64,000 nucleotides of DNA from Saprospiraceae bacterium (lineage in GTDB: Bacteria; Bacteroidota; Bacteroidia; Chitinophagales; Saprospiraceae). The notes beneath the pieces were generated by a model. That model worked only from the letters and a program-made list of their open reading frames with translations, did no database searches and had not been told where the DNA came from. Each line of letters starts with the position of its first letter. Position 1 is the stretch's first letter. The stretch lies in NCBI GenBank assembly GCA_016717655.1, contig JADKFC010000014.1, positions 62,001-126,000 on the forward strand, written 5' to 3'. Of the stretch, positions 31,317 through 39,580 are shown piece after piece. The translations under genes and the position numbers were made by a program.

Positions 31317-31784
31317 TTAAAATGTTTTGATAAAATGGCACCAATTGAAATCACCTTCAGGCTTGGTTGTCAAATATATAAATCCACATTTTTCCAATAC
31401 CCTGATGGAGGCAAGGTTTTTATCAACAGCCTTTGCGGTAAGTACTCTCAAAGCCATGACTCCACTGGCATAATGTAAACACAGGTTGGCGGCTTCACTC
31501 GCCCATCCCTGATTCCAATTCTTTTTTAAAAGTCTGAATCCAAGGTCGTATTCTTTCTCAACCGGGTGGTATTTGATGCCGCACCAACCTATGGCCTCAC
31601 CACTTGCTTTTTGGATGATGATCCACCGTCCACATCCATATAAATCAAAATCCCGATAAGCTGCCATAAAGTTCGAGGCATCTTCTACGGATGCAAAAGG
31701 AGGGTCGCCTGTGTAGCGCATCACATCGGGATCTGCATTGAGTTCATAAAAAAAAGAGGCGTCTTCCGGCAACCAGGTTCTCAA
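31317..31784 (-). CDS. GNAT acetyltransferase (RimJ/RimL type)
   Basis: 155 residues. LRTWLPEDASFFYELNADPDVMRYTGDPPF, IGWCGIKYHPVEKEYDLGFRLLKKNWNQGWASEA (the acetyl-CoA loop region) and NLASIRVLEKCGFIY match RimJ/RimL-like N-acetyltransferases. Start uncertain: the frame opens with TTG at 31784, while an ATG 13 bases further upstream (MKHII) is out of frame by one base, so a small deletion at the start is likely. Ends 22 bp from ubiX. Confidence 0.8.
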   Translation of the reverse strand: MRTWLPEDASFFYELNADPDVMRYTGDPPFASVEDASNFMAAYRDFDLYGCGRWIIIQKASGEAIGWCGIKYHPVEKEYDLGFRLLKKNWNQGWASEAANLCLHYASGVMALRVLTAKAVDKNLASIRVLEKCGFIYLTTKPEGDFNWCHFIKTF

Positions 31785-31856
31785 TAATATGTTTCATTTT
31801 CTGCAATGGTGCTTGCCATAGCTTATTTTTGGACAAATTTAAAAATAACCACAACC

Positions 31857-32426
31857 ATGAGTGCTTTAAATCTGGACGAACTTTGGATTGGCGAAAGAAT
31901 CAAACTCATTAAAAATGGACAAAAAGGTCGGTTTGAAGGCATTACTGCTGATGGAAAGGCGCGCATATCCATTGATGGTCATTTCATGGTAACGGATGCT
32001 CATAACCTTGAACTGGAAAAAGAGGACTCCGATGAAAACCCAATAGACTTATGGCTCAACCAAAGTCATGTGCCAAAAGCCAAGCCTACGCCGGTAAAAT
32101 TATTCACCAAAGAAGTGGATTTACACTTTGATGAGACTGCTTCCAGGGCCATTACCTCAGATCAGGTACTCGACTGGCAGCTAAAGCGTTGCAGGAAACA
32201 CATTGAGACGGCCATAGAAAAAAAAGTGGCCAATATCATTATCATTCATGGCAAAGGTGAAGGAGTGCTTCGAAACCTGGTTCATCAGATGCTGGATAGT
32301 TACTCAGAAGTGCAGTGGAAAATGCTGATCAACCAGGGAGGCGCCACAGAAGTGGTTTTTATTATCATTAAAATTTTCCAAAGACTGGAAGGCTTCTACA
32401 AACTTCAACAGACTGTTGGCACCTAA
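31857..32426 (+). CDS. Smr-domain protein (MutS2-type)
   Basis: 189 residues from the ATG at 31857 (MSALNLDELWIGERIKL). A short N-terminal SH3-like part is followed by the Smr domain: KEVDLHFDE (the LDLHG-like strand), QLKRCRKHIETAIEKKVANIIIIHGKGEGVLRN and NQGGATEVV. Smr domains are nucleases or nucleic-acid binders. The family usually ends a few residues after GGATEV; here the frame runs 122 bp into the opposite gene. One missing T in GGTTTTTATT (about 32355-32362) would restore a stop near 32370. Start chosen because upstream residues are not conserved. Confidence 0.8.
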   Translation: MSALNLDELWIGERIKLIKNGQKGRFEGITADGKARISIDGHFMVTDAHNLELEKEDSDENPIDLWLNQSHVPKAKPTPVKLFTKEVDLHFDETASRAITSDQVLDWQLKRCRKHIETAIEKKVANIIIIHGKGEGVLRNLVHQMLDSYSEVQWKMLINQGGATEVVFIIIKIFQRLEGFYKLQQTVGT

Positions 32427-33251
32427 TTCAAAATATAAGTCCGGCTCAGTCAGCTCCACTTCCATCAAATAAAATTTATTGTTGATGACAATGCCATCTA
32501 CCCTGGCATACAAAACGGGTTCCGGAATACCATCTACAATGGACTGAGCTTTAGCCAGGATCTCAGCGCTGGCCGTATACGGATGGTAGGCACCTCCAAA
32601 AAGAGACTGCACTCTGAAGTCACCCTCTTTAGGTACCTTTTGGACACTGTGAGAAAATGTTTTATCAAAATATACAAATGAGACTTCTCCCTGGGTCAGT
32701 ATTTCTTCCATAAAGAGCTGGAGCAGGAGGTCATCACTTTTCAAAAGTTGCTGATAATCATCGTTCATATGAGCAAAAGCATCGAAATCGTAGGTCCTTG
32801 TTTCAAAAGCACCGGCGGAGAAGGCTGGTTTTACCACCACCTTTTTCCAACTTTGGGGAATGAGTTTTACAAGGTCATCGGTACTGCCTGCTGGAACAAA
32901 GATGGTGGGTACTATTTGTACTCCAGCTTCTTCCATCTCGCGGAGATAAAACTTATGTAGATTTTTTTGGATGACTGATAGAGAATTTAGGGTAAACACC
33001 TTCATTTCAGCCATCCGATTTATAAATTCCAAAAATGCCTCTTTCTTTTCAAAGTAATCCCAAGTATTTCTGAATATCAGGCACTGCCATTCTTCAGCAT
33101 TAAAATTAGGGTCATCCCAAATCACGGGATAGGCATCATAACCTTTATTTAAAAATTCCTTCAACAACAGCTGATCCTGCCCGTATAGATCAGGAAAACG
33201 GCTGCAGGTTAAAAGTCCAATTTTTTTAAGATTATGATCCATTTCTTTCAT
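32304..33251 (-). CDS. ATP-grasp protein, RimK/DcsG-like
   Basis: 315 residues. GLLTCSRFPDLYGQDQLLL, then a WDDPNFNAEEWQCLIFRNTWDYF motif, the KPAFSAGAFETRTY loop and a metal-binding end LYARVDGIVINNKFYLMEVELTEPDLYF. This pattern matches a set of ATP-grasp proteins often annotated as RimK-like or related to the cycloserine enzyme DcsG; they join carboxylates to amines. The substrate cannot be told. The C-terminus overlaps the Smr gene by 122 bp, probably because one of the two stops is missing by an indel. Confidence 0.75.
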   Translation of the reverse strand: MKEMDHNLKKIGLLTCSRFPDLYGQDQLLLKEFLNKGYDAYPVIWDDPNFNAEEWQCLIFRNTWDYFEKKEAFLEFINRMAEMKVFTLNSLSVIQKNLHKFYLREMEEAGVQIVPTIFVPAGSTDDLVKLIPQSWKKVVVKPAFSAGAFETRTYDFDAFAHMNDDYQQLLKSDDLLLQLFMEEILTQGEVSFVYFDKTFSHSVQKVPKEGDFRVQSLFGGAYHPYTASAEILAKAQSIVDGIPEPVLYARVDGIVINNKFYLMEVELTEPDLYFELGANSLLKFVEAFQSLENFNDNKNHFCGASLVDQHFPLHF

Positions 33252-33387
33252 TCCAAATTAAATATGGCAGTAAAATTAAATAAATTCAAAATATTATTTG
33301 GAATAATAGGCTTTTATATACAACAAACCAAATATATATCCAAGGCCAACAATTTGTGGTTTGGCGTTTATTCAGCGTATTTTACAA

Positions 33388-33395
33388 TATCTTTG
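33388..33395 (+). promoter_or_regulatory. -7 element overlapping the dnaG start region
   Basis: TATCTTTG (TAnnTTTG) ends only 4 bases before the dnaG ATG at 33400, so transcription should begin at or near the start codon. Confidence 0.5.
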
Positions 33396-33399
33396 TACT

Positions 33400-35362
33400 A
33401 TGATATCTCCTAAATCGATAGAAGAGGTAATGACCACCGTAAAGATTGAAGAAGTCATAGAAGACTTTGTCAATCTGAAAAGGAAGGGTACCAATTATAC
33501 CGGACTCTGCCCTTTTCACGACGAAAAGACGCCTTCATTTGCGGTATCTCCTTCAAAAGGCATATTTAAGTGTTTTGGCTGTGGAAAAGGAGGTTCAGCG
33601 CTCAATTTCATTATGGAACACGAGTCCCTCAGTTATACCGAGGCCATTCGTTATTTGGCCAATAAATACAGAATTGAGCTGGTAGAATCACGCAAACCCA
33701 GGAGGATAAAGACGCAAGAGAGCTATCAGATTCACTTTATATTTTGAATGACTTTGCCAGACAGTATTACCAGGATCCAGTTATTCAATACAGACGAGGG
33801 TAAATCGATTGGCCTGAGTTATTTTAAAGAGAGGGGATACCTGGAAACCACCATTCGTGAATTTGGACTTGGTTATGCCCCCAATACCAAAGATGGCTTA
33901 ACCAAAGCGGCTCTCAAAAAGCAGTTCAAAGAAGAACATTTGAAGTTATTGGGACTGACTACCCGCAACGATTATGATTTTTTTAGAACCCGGGTCATGT
34001 TTTCAGTTCACAATCTGAGTGGCAAGGTAGTGGCACTTGCAGGCAGGATCATGACCAGTGACAAAACCCAGCCTAAGTACATCAATTCTCCTGAGTCCGA
34101 AATTTATGTGAAGCATAAAATTCTGTATGGTATTTACCAGGCCAAAACTGCCATTCGAAAAGAAGATGAGTGTATTTTGGTAGAAGGATATACCGATGTC
34201 ATTACATTGCATCAGGGTGGAATTAGAAATGTAGTGGCTTCCTCAGGTACTGCCCTCAACAAAGAGCAGGTCAGACTGATCAAACGATTTACGCAGAACA
34301 TCAAACTGATATACGATGGTGATCCTGCCGGCATCAATGCTGCCTTAAGAGGACTTGACATCATTCTGGAAGAAGATATGAATATCAGGTTGGTTTTATT
34401 GCCCGATAAAGAAGACCCTGATTCATTTTTTAAGAAAAATGGTACTGAAAAATTTGCTTCCTATTTAAAAGAAAACGAAAAAGATTTTATCCTTTTCAAA
34501 GCCGATCATTTACTGCAGTTTGCCGGCAATGATCCGATTAAAAGAGTTGAAGTTTTTAAAGAAATCATACAGTCTATTGCCAAGGTAGCCGACCACATGA
34601 AAAGGTTTACCTATGTCAACCTTTGTAGCACGCTGATGAAGATGGATGAGCAAATTCTCATAGCGGAAGTTGCCAAGGTGATGGACCAAAATCTGAAAGC
34701 CAGGAGGATCCAGGAAAACAGAGACAGGCTTAGGGCCAACAGAGAAGCTGCATCCAATGTTGATTTCAGCACCGACGAGCGGAATGACTATAACTTGCCA
34801 GTGATACCGGTGGCTCCACGCATAACCGGCGATGAATTTCAGGAGCGCGACCTGGCCCGGATTATGATTTGCGGTTGTGATAAGTTATATGGAGAAAATG
34901 AAGAATCAACAGTAGGTGAATACCTGGTCACCAATATTGAAGACAGTTTGACCAGTTTTGAAAACACCGTTTATCAACAGGTATTTTCTTATGCCATTGA
35001 TAAAATGAAAAAAAGGAGAAAACTTACCCCCACAGGATTTCATTCATCACCCGAGTAGTGAAATTGCCATACTATCGGTCGACTTTTTATCTACCCCCTA
35101 TACCCTAGCCAACTGGGAAGAAAAAAACATTTTTTTACAAACCCAAAAAGTACCCGAAGAAAATTATCCGAGAGATGCATACCAGGCTATAATGCGTTTT
35201 AAGCTCAAGAAAATAGGTAAAATCATAGAAGATACGCAGAAAAATTTATCCTCCCAGAATGAAATGGATGAAGACGAAAAAAGGCTGGAACTACGGGTGC
35301 TGATGCAGCAAAAGAGAAGTATAGAAATTGCACGGATGCTCAACAACGTCATCCTTCCCTGA
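33400..35362 (+). CDS. dnaG: DNA primase DnaG (three frameshifts)
   Basis: About 653 residues; makes RNA primers for replication. MISPKSIEEVMTTVKIEEVIEDFVNLKRKG fits family starts. The CHC2 zinc finger is CPFHDEKTPSF ... CFGCGKGG. The TOPRIM domain has LVEGYTDVITLHQGG and DGDPAGINAA. Frame breaks: about 33710, compensated near 33775 (between them KDARELSDSLYILNDFARQYYQD lies in the other frame), and a third near 35015-35025, after which NLPPQDFIHHPSSEIAIL runs to the TGA at 35362. That TGA overlaps the next ATG. Essential gene, so these are probably errors. Confidence 0.93.
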
Positions 35363-35830
35363 TGTCACCCCCTAAACCCTTATACTTTCCGATCCGTTTG
35401 GAAGATAAATTGCCAGAGATCAGGCAACGCACACTGGGTGGCCAACACCAGGTTTATGACCCGTAAGAAAAAATTTGTGGCGTGGCAGCTGGAAGAAATG
35501 GTACGGCAGTTGCTGATCCAATACTTAAGTTCGACCCATCAAATACCTTATTCACGGATGGCAGTGGAAAGGGGTATGATGATCAACGGACAAAGGAAAA
35601 GGTTTGATCTGGTCATCTATGACAAAAAGGGCTGCCCCTGGATGCTGGCAGAATGTAAGGCATTTGATGTGACCATAAGCAGCCATACCGTCATACAAAC
35701 AGCCAATTATAATTCTTTGCTGCTCTGTCCCTATTTACTGATGACCAACGGCCCGACCTGCCTTTTATGCAAGGTTGAGTTCCATACAGGTGAGGTACAG
35801 TTTCTAAGTACTTTTCCAGAACCGGTTTAA
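35362..35830 (+). CDS. HsdR-N type PD-(D/E)XK nuclease-like protein (one frameshift)
   Basis: About 155 residues. TGATG overlap with dnaG marks translational coupling. MSPPKPLYFPIRLEDKLPEIR leads to QVYDP, where one base near 35460 (GACCCGTAAG) breaks the frame; KKKFVAWQLEEMVRQLLIQYL, RMAVERGMMINGQRKRFDL and the DLVIYDKKGCPWMLAECKA core follow. The D-(x)n-ECK pattern is the PD-(D/E)XK nuclease site of the N-terminal domain of type I restriction subunits. Here it stands alone, as is common in Bacteroidota next to housekeeping genes. Actual role unknown. Confidence 0.75.
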
Positions 35831-35833
35831 AGA

Positions 35834-36703
35834 TTAATCAACTTTTTGGGTAAGGACTTGGTGCAGGAGTTCCAGCATGCCGTATTGTTCTTCTACCTTG
35901 CCATGTTTCGCTTCTGAATTGATGTATCTTTTACCCTTGCCATAAGCAAAGACAGAGAGTGAGCCATCTTCAATTGGCTTGTCATTTTGAAGCACCACAT
36001 TGAATCTTTTTTGCTGGATAGCATCAAAGTCCATAGGGCTTGTCACAATAAAAAACTCGCTGTTATTGATAACAGGATTAACGTAAACATCACTGGCTGA
36101 AAGCGATGATTCAGAAGCTTCATCAAATTTTTTAATATAAGAAACAATGCTATAGGATTCGGCTTCAAACTCTACCTCCTTGCCCGACACTGCCCATTTA
36201 GCAGGTGTGTTTTTGTTGTTATGGAGGGCTACCCAATTGGGGAATGGTTCGATCTCTTTTAGAATGACATCTGCCAGTTGTTGCACAACGGCCAAAGCAG
36301 AATCCCGAATGGCGACATCGTTTGATTTTCCAGAAAGGGTTTTGTTTAAAATTGCAGTATCTTTTGAAAAAATCCTATTGGGATCAAATTCAAACAAGGT
36401 TTTTTGAATGGTAAACTGAATGTTTCTATTGACCGATCCCGGAGGAGAATGCCGAAGGGTGACCAGGCTGCCACCATATTTCAGCAACATTCTAAAGCCC
36501 GCCTCTAATGAAGCTGTTTCATTTTCATGCACATGTATCAAACAATAGCCGTTGGCTCCTAAGGGTGAATCATATTTCTGGACAAATACTGTGTCATTTC
36601 CTAAAACAACATACGACTCCTTTAACTGAAGGGCTTGCCCATTCGCCGAAACGTTTATTAAAAAGGCTGCTAATAAAGTACTAAAGAAAAAATTTAAATT
36701 CAC
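35834..36703 (-). CDS. Secreted protein resembling M14/AspA-type carboxypeptidases
   Basis: 289 residues. Signal peptide MNLNFFFSTLLAAFLINVSANGQ. The order HVHENE (near residue 56), SLVTLRHSPPGSVNRN, FEFDPNRIFS (near 107) and WVALHNNKN (near 165) mimics the zinc ligands HxxE...H and the NR motif of the M14 carboxypeptidase and succinylglutamate desuccinylase fold. This is a pattern match, not a proven family call. Four bases overlap the Rof-like gene (ATGA), so the two share a transcript. Confidence 0.55.
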   Translation of the reverse strand: MNLNFFFSTLLAAFLINVSANGQALQLKESYVVLGNDTVFVQKYDSPLGANGYCLIHVHENETASLEAGFRMLLKYGGSLVTLRHSPPGSVNRNIQFTIQKTLFEFDPNRIFSKDTAILNKTLSGKSNDVAIRDSALAVVQQLADVILKEIEPFPNWVALHNNKNTPAKWAVSGKEVEFEAESYSIVSYIKKFDEASESSLSASDVYVNPVINNSEFFIVTSPMDFDAIQQKRFNVVLQNDKPIEDGSLSVFAYGKGKRYINSEAKHGKVEEQYGMLELLHQVLTQKVD

Positions 36704-36939
36704 GATGTCTGTGTTGTTGGTAAAACCGAAATGATAAAATCCAGTCTGAGTTCATTACCTTCTATAACGCAAAACTCTTCTTTATTTTTTGTAAACACAT
36801 CTGAAATTATGCCGGAGTACAGTTGTGATCCATTCATGGCCTTAGTTTGAATATCTACCTTTGACTTATTACTGGCGTAATGGGTAAGTAAATCGTATAA
36901 ATCGCAAGAAACAGGTATGTAATGACCAAAATCATCCAT
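36700..36939 (-). CDS. Rof (YaeO)-like Rho-binding protein
   Basis: 79 residues from the ATG at 36939 (MDDFGHYIPVSCDLYDLL). The layout YIPVSCDLYDLLTHYASNK, a variable strand, then GIISDVFTKNKEEFCVIEG and ELRLDFIISV matches Rof, the small SH3-like inhibitor that binds Rho and blocks termination in E. coli. A longer frame back to 37005 is possible but adds a non-conserved stretch. Conservation of the Cys-Asp-x-Tyr-Asp core makes the family call fair; an effect on Rho here is inference. Confidence 0.65.
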   Translation of the reverse strand: MDDFGHYIPVSCDLYDLLTHYASNKSKVDIQTKAMNGSQLYSGIISDVFTKNKEEFCVIEGNELRLDFIISVLPTTQTS

Positions 36940-37004
36940 TGCAATGAGGTTTAGACCTTGCAAATATTGCACTTTTTGCTTATATTTAGTGAAAAATAAA
37001 TACA

Positions 37005-37220
37005 ATGGAAACCACCGTAATTAAAACATTTCACGATTCATTTGAAGCAAATCTGGCGCTTGCCAAGCTATCCGAAAACGGCATCAATGCCATATTGGAA
37101 AATGACGAAGGGGTACTGATTGACCCTAGTGCACTTACTACCATGAAAATCAGGCTGAAGGTCATGAATTATGATGTTGAAAAGTCATTGTTGATTTTGG
37201 ATATGGTAGAGATGGAATAG
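37005..37220 (+). CDS. DUF2007-type small signal protein
   Basis: 71 residues: METTVIKTFHDSFEANLALAKLSENGINAILEND, an alpha-beta sandwich pattern found in DUF2007 (putative prokaryotic signal-transducing) proteins, with the family-like I(N/D)A-x-L-x-(N/D) strand. Short, cytoplasmic, no catalytic residues seen. It is divergent from the Rof-like gene with almost no gap and is followed by a terminator. Confidence 0.65.
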   Translation: METTVIKTFHDSFEANLALAKLSENGINAILENDEGVLIDPSALTTMKIRLKVMNYDVEKSLLILDMVEME

Positions 37221-37277
37221 TAGAAGCCGTATTTCAGGTCTAAAAATAGGATGGCTGCGTTACGGTCTTCCATAAAT

Positions 37278-37315
37278 GAAAAAAGATGCATTACTTTCAA
37301 TGCATCTTTTTTTTA
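37278..37315. terminator. Bidirectional terminator
   Basis: AAAAAAGATGCATT-ACTTTC-AATGCATCTTTTTT, perfect 14-bp stem, between the DUF2007 gene and the convergent Crp/Fnr gene. Confidence 0.85.
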
Positions 37316-37346
37316 ATAAACTTATAAACTAATGATGAAAAAAATC

Positions 37347-38030
37347 TTAAACCAGGGCGGTGAGATCTCTAATCAGGATGCTCTTGCGCCTAAGGTGTAT
37401 TTTATTTTTGCTTTTCAGGTCATTCAGCACTGTAGTAACAGTTTGGCGTGAAGTACCTGTAAAATTGGCAATGTCTTGCTGGGTAAGCCCATGTTTGATC
37501 AACATTTCAAGACCGACTTTTCGGCCATTGTTTTCAACATTTTCTTTCAGAAATTCTACAATTCGTTGTCTTGCATCCTTTGTAGCAAAATTGTGTAGTC
37601 TTTCTTCACTTTTTTTGATCTTCTCCCCTATCATTTCAATAACTTTCAGGTTGAATTCAAAATTATTTCTCATCAGACTTTTAAAACATTCAACATTGAT
37701 GGAAATTACCCTGGTTTTTTCTTCAATGGTGTAAGCATTGAACTGAGTCATTTCCTGTCCGTAAAGGCAACATTCTCCAAAAATATTCCCTTTGTGTAAA
37801 ATCATTGAGATGTGCTCTCTTTCTTCTTCCGGGTTTGAAACTTTTACCGATCCTTCAACTACAAAATAAACATAATTGCAGGGTGTATCTTTTGCGTAAA
37901 TCAAGTTGGATTTTCCATGGTCTGAAATTACCCTCGAATTAGCCATTAAGTACATTTTTTCTTCATCGCTAAGGGCATTAAAAAATCGTAGGCTCTGAAA
38001 CTCAGTCAGAAAATGAGCAGTTATTAACAT
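37347..38030 (-). CDS. Crp/Fnr-family transcription regulator
   Basis: 227 residues from the ATG at 38030 (MLITAHFLTEF). A cyclic-nucleotide-binding-like domain: IYAKDTPCNYVYFVVEGSVKV and GNIFGECCLYGQEMTQFNAY; then the dimerisation helix and a winged helix-turn-helix, LTQQDIANFTGTSRQTVTTVLNDLKSKN, of the HTH_Crp type. No Fnr-type four-cysteine cluster is seen, so the ligand is unknown. Its leader holds two TGTGTAAGT direct repeats and a GGGTATACCC palindrome (38041-38091), candidates for self-regulation. Confidence 0.88.
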   Translation of the reverse strand: MLITAHFLTEFQSLRFFNALSDEEKMYLMANSRVISDHGKSNLIYAKDTPCNYVYFVVEGSVKVSNPEEEREHISMILHKGNIFGECCLYGQEMTQFNAYTIEEKTRVISINVECFKSLMRNNFEFNLKVIEMIGEKIKKSEERLHNFATKDARQRIVEFLKENVENNGRKVGLEMLIKHGLTQQDIANFTGTSRQTVTTVLNDLKSKNKIHLRRKSILIRDLTALV

Positions 38031-38040
38031 TTTATAATAT

Positions 38041-38091
38041 TGTGTAAGTGTGTGTAAGTACCTTTTTGACAAACGCACCTAGGGTATACCC
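38041..38091. promoter_or_regulatory. Candidate operators upstream of the Crp/Fnr gene
   Basis: Two tandem copies of TGTGTAAGT (38041-38049 and 38051-38059) and a perfect 10-bp palindrome GGGTATACCC (38082-38091). The half-site GTGTAAG also forms a palindrome at 38360-38377. Possible regulator binding sites; inference only. Confidence 0.35.
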
Positions 38092-38263
38092 CTATGCGAA
38101 TTTCAAATTTTGTGAAAGAAATTTTTCATTTTTCCTGAAGCATTGAGCATCAATCAGATACTCAACCTCAAAAAAGGACAAATTTTTAGGTTTAATTATA
38201 GTGGTAACCTCTATTCCTGCTTAAAAAGAAGGTTTGATTGTAAGATCATTAACCAAATGAAAT

Positions 38264-38290
38264 AAAAAAAGCCGCAAATTGCGGCTTTTA
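38264..38290 (-). terminator. Probable original ssrA terminator, now displaced
   Basis: AAAGCCGCAA-AT-TGCGGCTTT stem with a poly-A/T flank (minus-strand T run). It lies 5 bp past the displaced ssrA 3' end copy (38296-38307), as it would after an intact ssrA. It is a terminator for the minus strand with no gene now feeding it. Confidence 0.65.
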
Positions 38291-38295
38291 CTTTA

Positions 38296-38307
38296 GTGGA
38301 GCTGGGG
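38296..38307. repeat. Left att repeat (displaced ssrA 3' end)
   Basis: GTGGAGCTGGGG, identical to 43873-43884. On the minus strand it reads CCCCAGCTCCAC, followed by TA rather than the encoded CA of the intact copy. Confidence 0.8.
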
Positions 38308-38359
38308 CCTCAAACAACATATATTTAAATAATTGTATTACAATGCTTCATAAAATACC

Positions 38360-38377
38360 GGTGTAAGTCCTTACACC
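38360..38377. promoter_or_regulatory. 18-bp palindrome GGTGTAAG-TC-CTTACACC
   Basis: Perfect 8-bp arms with a 2-base spacer, just inside the left island end. Size and symmetry fit a dimeric regulator site; the half-site also occurs twice before the Crp/Fnr gene. Confidence 0.4.
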
Positions 38378-38386
38378 AATACCGTC

Positions 38387-38700
38387 TTATAATGGTGGAT
38401 GGATAGCAGGTCCAGTAGTTCGCAACTTGTCCGGTAAATTAGTCGATAAGTAGTTCATCCTTCCCTCAATTTCCATGGCATTATACTTCAATTTGCCGTA
38501 AATCCACTCAGGTTCTAACAAAGTTGTATACTTATTAACAGCCCCATTGTTGAGAATGTACTCCAAAACCTTGACATGGGCACGCATGGAGATACATTTT
38601 ACCATGGTCCTGGCCCACGGGTCAGAGGTGTAATCCTAGTTGTAGCAGATCCACTCAGCCCCACAGGTTATTTGGATGTTTGTGTTCGGCATGTAGGTTC
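38387..38700 (-). pseudogene. C-terminal fragment, possibly manganese catalase
   Basis: The open part (about 70 codons) contains SDPWARTMVKCISMRAHVKVLEY, similar to the DPWARTMV...VRxHVHxLAYAKALE stretch of manganese catalases, and ends TTGPAIHPPL. Upstream, an in-frame TAG (near 38640) and lack of similarity show that the rest is gone. The resemblance is from memory of the family and is weak. It would be cargo or a leftover of the island's left end. Confidence 0.35.
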
Positions 38701-38962
38701 AGCTAGAAATTTTGAGCAATGTTCGCAATCGACACGCAATTCGTGATTCCATTCTCTTTCTTTCTAAAAGTTTTGACAACTTCTTTTGCAGAGTCAATTT
38801 TTAATGTTACTTATGTTACCATTTTTTATATTTGTGTTGGTTGTACTGTTGATGGTTATGCAAAGACATTTCCACTGACATCGATTTATCAAAATTATAT
38901 CGACATTTTTAAATATTAGTTTATAAATAACTGAATTAAAACACTTTATATTATATAATAAA

Positions 38963-39551
38963 ATGATCCAAAAAGAGTTCGTTGCCAAAATTGGCATCTC
39001 AAAGGACTATTTAAATAAAGGTATAAATCAAAAAGACCCGGTAAGTGATCATAACCAATAAAATATTGATAACGTTCCCGGTTATCGACGTTTTATGTCA
39101 AACAGGTTGGTCGTCGTTGAGAACCTAATTCGGAATATTTAAGCAAGAAAATCCCATTTTTCATGTAGAGGTATTTGCCACGATAAGCCCTGCAATGTCA
39201 GATTTGGTGGCTCTTAAACCATTTGCTTTCATAAATATCCCCATGTTCTCCCGGTGCGAAAATATGCCCTCCAGGTTATAGGCCTTCGTTTGAAAGGGGT
39301 TGATCAAACATGGAGACTGGATCATACTCAAGAGGATTTCATATCGGAATTTCATCATTTATGGTGAATCATATCTAGTTGTTACCAATACTGATAACTT
39401 AAAAACTGTTAAATTTGTAAAGCCTTTTGAGGATAACGACGATTCACTTTGTCTTATTCCATACAATATAGAGCAATTCGATACACAGGACATTAAAAGC
39501 GAGGAGATTCTGGAAATGTAACGGGTGATAGGACTGTTCAGAAGTACGTAA
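38963..39551 (+). pseudogene. Broken phage-type repressor (S24 family)
   Basis: The start MIQKEFVAKIGISKDYLNKGI is followed by stops. Further on, VFATISPAMSDLVALKPFAFINIPMF and, after another break, GLIKHGDWIILKRISYRNFIIYGE, ESYLVVTNTDNLKTVKFVKPF and CLIPYNIEQFD match the S24/LexA-like C-terminal domain of Bacteroidota phage repressors. TAA replaces the expected Tyr codon before RVIGLFR near 39521. At least four lesions. An intact version would control prophage or element genes. It faces into the island from the left end. Confidence 0.7.
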
Positions 39552-39580
39552 ATTCAATTTCTAATCAATAAAATAATGCT

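Noticed and set aside
33700..33780. Programmed frameshifting in dnaG
   Set aside because: Two compensating indels restore the frame within about 65 bp and similar lesions are scattered over unrelated genes; a consensus error is simpler.
38719..38919. 66-codon plus-strand ORF at the left of the island
   Set aside because: A/T-rich, hydrophobic by base composition; it lies in the likely promoter region of the repressor and shows no family pattern.
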